From Roseovarius sp. (GTDB lineage Bacteria; Pseudomonadota; Alphaproteobacteria; Rhodobacterales; Rhodobacteraceae): a DNA stretch of 11,514 bases. A program made the position numbers and the translations under genes. This document shows positions 5,724 to 11,514 of this stretch, one piece after another. The stretch is taken from contig SLDH01000304.1 in the NCBI GenBank assembly GCA_007125415.1, positions 1 to 11,514 on the forward strand. Reading direction: 5' to 3'. The notes below the pieces were generated by a model that was not told where the DNA came from, made no database searches, and worked only from the letters and a program-made list of their open reading frames with translations. Positions within the stretch are counted from its first letter, which is position 1. Each line of letters starts with the position of its first letter.

Positions 5724-7835
5724 TCATAGGATGAGATCACTTTCATCGAGCGACGTGACGCCATTGAGGTCGATCGCGAAGTCGGGCGAGCCGTTGCCAT
5801 CGATGTCAATGAACAGCCGCTCCTGGTTCGGACCGAAGCGCACCTCGCCCGCCGTGCCGGAGAAGAAGTTGATGCCGATGAAAGTCAGGCCCGGCATGAG
5901 CGCCGAGAGGTCGAGCTTGTCCACCCCGCTCTCGAAATCCGTCACCGTGTCGCGGGCGTTCGGGCCTGGCCCGCTCTGGCTCACATCGGTCCAGACGAAG
6001 ACATCCGCGCCCGAGCCGCCAGACATGACATCCTGGCCGGTCCCGGCATGGAGCACATCGTCGCCCTGGCCGCCATAGAGGAAGTTGTCGCCCGAAACCG
6101 CGTAGATGATGTCGTCCCCCGACTGGCCGTAGAGCACGTCATCACCGCCCCCGCCATAGATCTCGTCATCGCCCGCGCCGCCGAAGATCGTGTCGTCCCT
6201 GTTGCCGCCATAGATCTCGTCATCCCCAGGGCCGCCATAGATGAGGTTATCGCCGAAGCCGCCGAAGATGATGTCGTTGCCACCCCCGCCGTAGATCTCA
6301 TCATGCCCCTGACCGCCGAAGATCAGATCGTCGCCGCCATTGCCGTAGATGGTATCCCGCCCGGCCCCTCCATAGAGGATATCGTCGCCGCTCCCGCCAT
6401 AGATCTCGTCTGCGCCTGCTCCGCCATAGATCTCGTCATCGCCAGAGCCGCCATAAAGCGTGTCATTGCCCGCGCCGGCGAAGATGGTATCATCGCCCTG
6501 GCCGCCCCGGATCAGATTGGTGTTTGCAAAGTTGGAGGTGTACCCCTGCGCCTCACGGTCTGCATTGATCAGATCGTTACCATCGCCGCCGTAGATGAAG
6601 TTCTCGTCTGCCTCTGTCGTGATCGTGTCATTGCCATCCCCGCCGTAGAAGGTCACGTTGGTACTGCCTGCTGAAAGTCTGGCCGAAAGCTCGTCGTCTC
6701 CCGACCCACCATAATAGACATTGTTCGACGCATCGCCGAAGGTTCTGATGATGTCATTCCCCTCTCCCCCGTAGAGGCTGGCAAATGTGCCACTCCCATC
6801 AATGAGATCGTCTCCAGCCCCGCCATAGATCTGGTTGTTGTTGGAGAGTTGGTTCGCGCCACTGGGCGTGGTGAAAAAGATCGCATCGTCGCCACTGCCG
6901 CCATAAACACGGTTGAAACCGCTCCCGGCATTGATCTCGTCGCCGTTATCCGAGCCGTAGATCGTGTCATTGCCGCTGTTGGTTGAAATCACGCCGCTGA
7001 CATGGCCGCCGCGATTGTCCACATAACTATTGCCACTGCCAGTGCTGACATCGCCGCTCACGGTGCCGGTGTTGATGACCTCGTTATTGCCGGACCCCAT
7101 ATCGACCGCACCGGTGATTGCGCCCGCGTTCACCAGTCGGTCATCACCGCTGCCCATCTCCACATCGCCGGTGACGACACCGGTATTCATCAGTTCATCC
7201 GCACCGGCGCGCAGGCGGACATCGCCTTGCAAGGTGCCGCTGTTGTTGATCTGCACGACATTACTGCTATTCAGCACCTGATTGATCGCGTAGATCTCTC
7301 CGACCCATGGGCTAAAGGCATTGAGAGACCCGGCAATCCGGCCGCTGTTTTCAATGGCCACAGTCACATCCCCCGAGGATGAAGTCGTGTCTATCAATAT
7401 CCCGGCAGTGGGGGTGACGACGGATCCACGACCGGTTGCAACGATGTTGCCTTCATTCTGGATCGTGGCGTTGGCGATATCTTCAGAGAGCGCGACGCCG
7501 CTGCCACCCGCAATGTCTCCCATATTGCTGAGATGAGACGAATTGCCGCTCAGCCTGACAGCGTTTGTCGCAACATTGCTCGTGTTGGTGATGCTGCCGC
7601 CGCTCAGGACGATCACATTGGCCCCTGTCCCACTCAAATCTACAGCGGTAGCAGAAGAGTTCCAAAGATCGCCGGCCACTGTGACTGTCTGCGCCAAACC
7701 TGAACCAGTCACAGTGCTGCCGCCGGTCGATCCGACGGTGACACCACCAAGAACGAAGGTGTAGTCGCTGGTGCTGTTCCCCATCGACGCTCGTGGTCCA
7801 AGTCCAATGTCGGTTTCTTCAAAGATGAATGGCAT
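5724..7835 (-). CDS. RTX (hemolysin-type calcium-binding) secreted protein with N-terminal beta-helix-like repeats
   Basis: A 703-residue protein probably exported by a type I secretion system. Function beyond calcium binding and an extracellular or surface location is unknown. There is no Sec signal peptide. Residues 21-197 are Ser/Thr/Gly/Asn-rich with repeated NxGxI/V strands resembling autotransporter beta-helices. Residues 198-293 hold five near-exact 19-residue repeats. From about 285 RTX nonapeptides appear: isolated GGxGxDxxx units at 312, 338, 356, 376, 398 and 416, then 19 consecutive units from 444 to 614. Residues 609-703 form a serralysin-like C-terminal domain (DTVTDFESGVDKLDLS, FSGTAGEVRF, DIDGNGSPDFAIDL) ending SLDESDLIL, the usual RTX export-signal region. 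No protease, lipase or other catalytic motif was found. Start 7835 has GAGGGA about 6 bases upstream. No HlyB/HlyD genes are present in the window. Transcribed against both neighbours. Confidence 0.92.
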   Translation of the reverse strand: MPFIFEETDIGLGPRASMGNSTSDYTFVLGGVTVGSTGGSTVTGSGLAQTVTVAGDLWNSSATAVDLSGTGANVIVLSGGSITNTSNVATNAVRLSGNSSHLSNMGDIAGGSGVALSEDIANATIQNEGNIVATGRGSVVTPTAGILIDTTSSSGDVTVAIENSGRIAGSLNAFSPWVGEIYAINQVLNSSNVVQINNSGTLQGDVRLRAGADELMNTGVVTGDVEMGSGDDRLVNAGAITGAVDMGSGNNEVINTGTVSGDVSTGSGNSYVDNRGGHVSGVISTNSGNDTIYGSDNGDEINAGSGFNRVYGGSGDDAIFFTTPSGANQLSNNNQIYGGAGDDLIDGSGTFASLYGGEGNDIIRTFGDASNNVYYGGSGDDELSARLSAGSTNVTFYGGDGNDTITTEADENFIYGGDGNDLINADREAQGYTSNFANTNLIRGGQGDDTIFAGAGNDTLYGGSGDDEIYGGAGADEIYGGSGDDILYGGAGRDTIYGNGGDDLIFGGQGHDEIYGGGGNDIIFGGFGDNLIYGGPGDDEIYGGNRDDTIFGGAGDDEIYGGGGDDVLYGQSGDDIIYAVSGDNFLYGGQGDDVLHAGTGQDVMSGGSGADVFVWTDVSQSGPGPNARDTVTDFESGVDKLDLSALMPGLTFIGINFFSGTAGEVRFGPNQERLFIDIDGNGSPDFAIDLNGVTSLDESDLIL
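5994..6506 (-). repeat. Uninterrupted array of 19 RTX nonapeptide repeats (27-base period)
   Basis: Residues 444-614 read as consecutive 9-residue units of GGxGxDxxx form, for example GGSGDDEIY and GGAGDDEIY, which fold as a calcium-binding parallel beta-roll in known RTX proteins. Weak units are GGNRDDTIF (543), GQSGDDIIY (570), AVSGDNFLY (579) and AGTGQDVMS (597). In DNA this appears as repeated GCCGCCATAGATCTCGTC-like words on the plus strand. Confidence 0.93.
6957..7244 (-). repeat. Five in-frame 57-base repeats encoding 19-residue composite units
   Basis: Units begin at residues 198, 217, 236, 255 and 274 of the RTX protein, exactly 19 apart (the last runs one residue longer). The consensus is NTGxVxGDV-x-x-GSGDDxxV. 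The first 10 residues look like a beta-helix strand and the last 9 resemble an RTX nonapeptide. The array lies between the N-terminal beta-helix-like region and the classical RTX repeats. Confidence 0.85.
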
Positions 7836-8216
7836 ATTCTGTCCCTCGCGGTGAACTCTGAGTCGCAGATTGCGCCGCAGTGCCAGCCCTCATGCCGTCA
7901 GCAGGGCCTTGCCGACACATGCGCAAAGCGGCGCGTTACACTGTATCCGTAACATGAAATTTCCTTTGCCGTCAAAAAGGCCCGGCAAAACAGCATGTCT
8001 GGCGGATGCGACCTTGTGCCATCAGGGCCTTGATCCCGAGAGACCATCCTGTGAGCACTGCGCACGGCATGGACATCGCCTCGGCCGGGTCGGACCTGAC
8101 GAAGCCGCTTTCCGAAGCCCTCCCCTTGCACCGCAGCTTTGCCGGGAGCGACGCTCTTCACGCGCTTCTCCATCGGGTGCTCTTTACCCCCGACAGCAGC
8201 GTGCTATTGAACATTC
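7836..8216. promoter_or_regulatory. Divergent control region between the RTX gene and the FAD dehydrogenase
   Basis: 381 bases with no convincing gene. Two dyads stand out: GTTAC-N9-GTAAC at 7935-7953 and TTTGCCG-N11-CGGCAAA at 7965-7989. A TTGACG hexamer on the minus strand (7970-7975) overlaps the second dyad and could be the RTX -35 element, with a poor TTACGG or TACGGA 17-18 bases downstream over the first dyad. This would give an RTX leader of about 100 bases. On the plus side, TTTACC (8183-8188) and TATTGA (8205-8210) are a weak promoter candidate just before 8217. Operator roles are inferred only from symmetry and position. Confidence 0.4.
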
Positions 8217-9632
8217 ATGGACCTGAACCCCGTTGATGCCCCCTTCATCGAGGCGCTGCGCGCCGCACTGCCCGCTGCTGCCCTCCGCAGCCCCGAGCCG
8301 CATTACCTCGAAGAGCCGCGCGGCCGCTGGGCCGGGCGGGCCGGGGTGGTGGTCGCACCCGCCGTTGTGGAAGAGGTCGCGCGCGTCATCACGCTGGCCA
8401 ATTCGGCGCGCGTGCCGGTCATCCCCTATGGCGGCGGCACCGGCCTTGTGGGCGGGCAGATTGCGCAGGAGGGTCCCGCGCCGGTATTGCTGAGCCTCGA
8501 GCGCATGCGCGCCATCCGCGCGGCCCACCCCGATGAGAACGTGATGATCGTCGAGGCCGGGGCCATCCTGCAGGACGTGCATGAGGCTGCCGAAAGGGTC
8601 GATCGGCTATTCCCGCTCAGCATCGCCGCCAAGGGCTCGGCACAGATCGGCGGGCTGCTGGCCACCAATGCGGGCGGTGTCAATGTGCTGCGCTACGGCA
8701 ATGCGCGTGACCTCTGTCTGGGGCTGGAGGCGGTGCTGCCCAATGGCGAGATCTGGCACGGCCTGAAGCGTCTGCGCAAGGACAATGCGGGTTATGACCT
8801 GCGCAACCTGCTCATCGGCGCGGAAGGTACGCTGGGCGTGATCACCGCCGCCAGCCTGAAGCTCGCCCCCCGCCCCGCCGGAGAGGCCACGGCCCTGATG
8901 GTGGTGGAGAGCCCGCGCGCAGCGCTCAGCCTTCTGTCGCTTGCGCGCGCGCATGTGGGCGAGGGGGTGAGCGCGTTCGAGTTGATGCACCGCATGGGAC
9001 TTGATTTTCTGGCCGAGACCATGCCTGACCTGCGCCAACCCTTCCCCACCCCGCCCGAATGGCTGGTGCTGATCGATGTGGGGCTGGCGCGCGGGCTCGA
9101 TCCGGTTGCGGCGCTGGAGCGTCTCTTCGCCGAGGCGCTGGAGGCCGGGCTTGTCAGCGACGGGATCATCGCGCAATCCGAAGCCCAGCGACAGGATTTC
9201 TGGCGGTTGCGCGAAAGCATCCCCGAGGCGAACCGGCGCATCGGTGCGGTCAGTTCCCATGACATTTCACTGCCATTGAGCGCCCTGCCCGAATTCATCC
9301 CGGCAGGGCAGGTCGCGATCACCGCCTTGGGAGACTTCCGGATCAACTGTTTCGGCCATCTGGGCGATGGCAACCTGCATTACAACGTCTTCCCCGCGCG
9401 CGGCCACAGCCGGGAGGACCACGCAAGCCAGCGCGAGGCGATCAAGCGCGCGGTCCATGATCTGGTGCATGATTTCGGCGGGTCGGTGGCCGCCGAACAT
9501 GGGGTGGGCCGGCTGAAGGTGGATGATCTGGAACGCTATGGAGAGCCGGCGCATCTGGCCGCAATGCGCAGCCTCAAGCAGGCGCTCGACCCGCAGGGCA
9601 TCATGAACCCGGGTGCCGTGCTGCGGCGCTGA
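8217..9632 (+). CDS. FAD-binding D-2-hydroxyacid dehydrogenase (GlcD / D2HGDH / D-lactate dehydrogenase-like)
   Basis: A flavoenzyme of the vanillyl-alcohol-oxidase fold, predicted to oxidise a D-2-hydroxyacid (D-lactate, D-2-hydroxyglutarate or glycolate class) to the 2-oxoacid. The 471 residues carry the FAD-binding PYGGGTGLVGGQ (70-81), AAKGSAQIGGLLATNAGG (137-154), RYGNARDLCLGLE (159-171) and GAEGTLGVIT (201-210). The C-terminal half has WRLRESIPEA (329-338), SHDISLP (347-353), GHLGDGNLH (380-388) with the metal-binding histidines, EHGVGRLK (427-434) and DPQGIMNPG (458-466). No GlcE or GlcF genes lie beside it, so a three-subunit glycolate oxidase is less likely. Exact substrate cannot be set. 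No Shine-Dalgarno sequence is obvious before ATG 8217, but the residues just after it begin the family core. glutamate-cysteine ligase follows after 73 bases. Confidence 0.92.
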   Translation: MDLNPVDAPFIEALRAALPAAALRSPEPHYLEEPRGRWAGRAGVVVAPAVVEEVARVITLANSARVPVIPYGGGTGLVGGQIAQEGPAPVLLSLERMRAIRAAHPDENVMIVEAGAILQDVHEAAERVDRLFPLSIAAKGSAQIGGLLATNAGGVNVLRYGNARDLCLGLEAVLPNGEIWHGLKRLRKDNAGYDLRNLLIGAEGTLGVITAASLKLAPRPAGEATALMVVESPRAALSLLSLARAHVGEGVSAFELMHRMGLDFLAETMPDLRQPFPTPPEWLVLIDVGLARGLDPVAALERLFAEALEAGLVSDGIIAQSEAQRQDFWRLRESIPEANRRIGAVSSHDISLPLSALPEFIPAGQVAITALGDFRINCFGHLGDGNLHYNVFPARGHSREDHASQREAIKRAVHDLVHDFGGSVAAEHGVGRLKVDDLERYGEPAHLAAMRSLKQALDPQGIMNPGAVLRR

Positions 9633-9705
9633 ACCGCGCGAAGGCTTGACACCACCCCGGAAGCGCTTCACCACATCCGCACCCGAAATTGCGAGGCCAA
9701 GCCCC
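9633..9705 (+). promoter_or_regulatory. Short spacer before gshA with a consensus -35 hexamer
   Basis: A perfect TTGACA lies at 9646-9651. No good -10 is seen 16-18 bases downstream (CACCAC at 9669). It may give gshA a promoter of its own in addition to readthrough from the dehydrogenase. GCGAGG at about 9691-9696 is the ribosome-binding site for ATG 9706. Confidence 0.3.
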
Positions 9706-11076
9706 ATGTCGATCCCTCAATCCGGCGGCGGACCCATCGAGCACCACTCCCAGCTTGCCGGCTACCTGGCGGAGGGCTGCAAGCCGAAGGAGGCGTGGCG
9801 CATCGGCACCGAGCATGAGAAGTTCGGCTATTGCAAGGACACGCTGAAACCCATTCCATACGAAGGCGAACGGTCCGTGCTTGCGGTGCTCACGGGCCTG
9901 CGCGACGCCCATGGCTGGGCCCCGGTGGAAGAAGCGGGCAAGCTGATCGGACTTGAAAAGGACGGGGCCAATGTCAGCCTCGAGCCCGGGGGACAGCTGG
10001 AGCTGAGCGGTGCGCCGCTGGAGACGATCCACCAGACCTGCGACGAGGTGAACGAGCATCTGGCCGAGGTAAAGGACGTGGCCGACAGGGTGGGCGTGGG
10101 CTTCATCGGGCTCGGGGCCGCGCCCGTCTGGCGGCATGAGGACATGGACCGCATGCCCAAGGGCCGCTACAAGCTGATGACCGAGTATATGGACCGCGTG
10201 GGCAGCATGGGAAAATCCATGATGTATCGCACCTGCACGGTGCAGGTTAATCTCGATTTCGCCTCCGAGGCGGACATGGTGCGGAAATTCCGCGTGGCTC
10301 TCGCGCTGCAGCCTGTGGCAACGGCGCTCTTTGCCAATTCGCCTTTCTTCGACGGCGTGCCAAACGGGCACAAATCGTGGCGCGCGCGGGTCTGGCGCGA
10401 TCTCGACAGCGCGCGCACGGGGATGCTGCCCTTTGTCTTCGAGGAGGGCTTCGGATTCGAGGCCTATGCCGAATACGCGCTCGATGTGCCGATGTATTTC
10501 GTCTATCGCGACGGGCAGTATATCGATGCGCTTGGGCAGTCCTTCCGCGATTTCCTGTGCGGCAAACTGCCCGCGCTGCCGGGTGAGAAACCCACCCTCT
10601 CGGACTGGGCAGATCATCTGACGACGATCTTCCCCGAGGCGCGGATCAAGCGCTTCATGGAGATGCGCGGGGCCGATGGGGGCCCCTGGCGCAGGCTCTG
10701 TGCCCTTCCCGCCTTCTGGACAGGGATCATGTATGATCAGGGCGCGCTGGATGCAGCCTGGGATCTCGTCAAGGGCTGGACTGCGGCGCAGCGCGAGGCG
10801 CTCAGGATCGCGGCGAGCGAAAGCGCGCTGCAGGCACGGGTCGATGACATCGACATGCAGGAACTTGCCCGCGAGGTGCTGGCCATCGCCGAAGCCGGGC
10901 TAAGCGCCCGCGCGCGCCCCGGGGCCGGTGGCATGCTACCCGACGAGACGCATTTCCTCAATGCGCTGAAAGACAGCGTTGAGAGCGGCCAGACGCCGGC
11001 CGACGAATTGCTCGCCCTATACCATGGCGAATGGGCGGGCGATCTCAGCCATATCTATGCCGAGTTTTCCTATTAG
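9706..11076 (+). CDS. gshA: Glutamate-cysteine ligase (class 2, plant type)
   Basis: It joins L-glutamate and L-cysteine with ATP to gamma-glutamylcysteine, the first and usually rate-limiting step of glutathione synthesis, in the cytosol. From ATG 9706 the protein has 456 residues, matching the plant/alphaproteobacterial family. Key motifs are GTEHEKFGY (34-42), SLEPGGQLELSG (91-102), MPKGRY (150-155), MMYRTCTVQVNLDF (172-185), ANSPFFDG (210-217) and FMEMRGADGGP (317-327), which make up the glutamate, cysteine and Mg-ATP sites of this fold. The frame is open 31 codons upstream to 9613, inside the preceding gene's stop region. I reject that extension because it lacks family similarity and GCGAGG precedes 9706. 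The preceding hydroxyacid dehydrogenase is on the same strand, but a functional link is not evident. Degenerate transposon sequence lies downstream. Confidence 0.95.
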   Translation: MSIPQSGGGPIEHHSQLAGYLAEGCKPKEAWRIGTEHEKFGYCKDTLKPIPYEGERSVLAVLTGLRDAHGWAPVEEAGKLIGLEKDGANVSLEPGGQLELSGAPLETIHQTCDEVNEHLAEVKDVADRVGVGFIGLGAAPVWRHEDMDRMPKGRYKLMTEYMDRVGSMGKSMMYRTCTVQVNLDFASEADMVRKFRVALALQPVATALFANSPFFDGVPNGHKSWRARVWRDLDSARTGMLPFVFEEGFGFEAYAEYALDVPMYFVYRDGQYIDALGQSFRDFLCGKLPALPGEKPTLSDWADHLTTIFPEARIKRFMEMRGADGGPWRRLCALPAFWTGIMYDQGALDAAWDLVKGWTAAQREALRIAASESALQARVDDIDMQELAREVLAIAEAGLSARARPGAGGMLPDETHFLNALKDSVESGQTPADELLALYHGEWAGDLSHIYAEFSY

Positions 11077-11240
11077 AGTTTTTGCATCTGACCGGGTTCA
11101 ACTCTTCCCGATGACAGGACATGCGCCCGTCCCTGGGTAGGAGCCGCCCGGGCCAGGGCACGTGGGGGGCGTGGAGAGGAAAAATTTCCCGCCTTCTGTG
11201 CCCAAACAGACATGCGCAGGACTTTTTCAGCAGCCAGTTA
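11077..11240. other. Gene-free stretch after gshA with weak hairpins and a possible IS terminus
   Basis: No gene is supported. A 6-bp dyad AGAGTT/AACTCT (11075-11080 and 11100-11105) begins within the gshA stop region. A second, CCCTGG/CCAGGG, lies at 11131-11136 and 11153-11158. Either might help to terminate gshA, but neither has a U tract. The segment 11219-11235 (GGACTTTTTCAGCAGCC) resembles terminal sequences of some DDE-type insertion sequences, as I recall them. It abuts the point where the IS110 remnant stops matching. Confidence 0.35.
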
Positions 11241-11514
11241 AGGCAGGCCCGCAATCCTGTCATGCAGCTCGCGGCTGGCCCGCGCCTGCATCGGGTAACT
11301 CCATGCGCCCTCGATCGAGGCGCGCCGCGCAAGCCTGCTGCCGGCTTCGGTTATCCCCCCTGCGCACCGGGTTGCCGCTCTAATGTTCAGAGGGCGTCAG
11401 GCCCAGACAGGCCATCAACTGCCGTGGATTGTCGAAACGCTGGAAGTCCCCGACCTCGGCCACCACGGGCACTGCGACGACCTGTCTTCACCCGGTCTCC
11501 GGCCTTCGCCGGGA
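11241..11514 (-). pseudogene. Degenerate IS110-family transposase fragment (Transposase_20 C-terminal domain)
   Basis: Reading leftward from about 11480, the minus strand encodes VVAEVGDFQRFDNPRQLMA then CLGLTPSEH, a recognisable IS110/IS116/IS902 C-terminal domain. An amber codon (11380-11382) follows where family members have Ser in EHSSG. A frame change at the six-C run 11355-11360 restores similarity: GITEAGSRLARRASIEGAW, then SYPMQARASRELHDRIAGLP, ending in TAA at 11238-11240 where intact proteins continue (PxxVRDIAWKAQ). The upstream part, including the RuvC-like DEDD domain, is absent or beyond the edge, and an in-frame TGA near 11486 precedes the matching part. The gene is dead: a stop, a frameshift and two truncations. 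Similarity was judged from memory of the family. Confidence 0.8.

Noticed and set aside
5994..6506. Short direct DNA repeats reminiscent of a CRISPR array
   Set aside because: The period is 27 bases, in frame with a protein repeat, and there are no unique spacers of constant length.
6048..6674. Plus-strand 208-residue repetitive open frame rich in VIA/AAIDLVI units
   Set aside because: It is the antisense image of the RTX nonapeptide array. The repeat comes from the 27-base period of the real gene on the minus strand.
7870..8226. Open frames on both strands in the RTX/dehydrogenase gap (118 residues on plus, 91 on minus at 7898-8173)
   Set aside because: Both are low-complexity, Arg/Pro-rich translations without a ribosome-binding site or family resemblance. 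They overlap each other and the region fits a divergent control region better.
9601..10617. Long minus-strand open frame of 338 residues
   Set aside because: It is antisense to gshA, and its sequence has no recognisable motif.
11092..11110. tRNA T-arm-like sequence CGGGTTCAACTCTTCCCG after gshA
   Set aside because: The loop is too long for a T arm and no acceptor, D or anticodon arms surround it. No tRNA or tRNA-derived attachment site can be supported.

Overview
The window looks like chromosome from a Rhodobacteraceae-type alphaproteobacterium (roseobacter/Rhodobacter relatives). This rests on high GC, the Bzt/Aap-type amino-acid transporter, a CrcB - RluA-family pseudouridine synthase - ATP12-family chaperone cluster, a plant-type glutamate-cysteine ligase and a type-I-secreted RTX protein. 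It is an inference from gene content, since no rRNA or tRNA gene is present.

Layout. Positions 1-1683 (minus): the first two genes of a general L-amino-acid ABC transporter, a periplasmic binding protein (bztA) and the truncated start of a permease (bztB), separated by a strong stem-loop. Positions 1888-4038 (minus): a compact operon crcB > RluA-family synthase > ATP12-family chaperone, with a 4-base overlap and an 18-19-base gap. Positions 4190-5470 (plus): glycerate 2-kinase, divergent from crcB. A perfect 10-bp stem-loop lies in the convergent gap that follows. Positions 5724-7835 (minus): a 703-residue RTX protein. Positions 8217-9632 (plus): an FAD-linked D-2-hydroxyacid dehydrogenase. 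Positions 9706-11076 (plus): glutamate-cysteine ligase, first enzyme of glutathione synthesis. Positions 11241-11514 (minus): a decayed IS110-family transposase remnant.

Most genes are housekeeping or central metabolism. Glycerate kinase and the hydroxyacid dehydrogenase both handle small hydroxyacids, and the oppositely oriented RTX gene sits between them. The RTX gene is the most unusual element. Its N-terminal third resembles autotransporter-style beta-helix sequence. It passes through exact 19-residue composite repeats into classical 9-residue calcium-binding repeats and a serralysin-like C-terminal export domain. No type I secretion genes are visible here.

I found no CRISPR array, tRNA, rRNA or convincing riboswitch. 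I do not see a wholly new multi-gene system. The best candidates for follow-up are the hybrid RTX architecture, its divergent control region, the bztA family-signature deviation and the transposon debris at the right edge.
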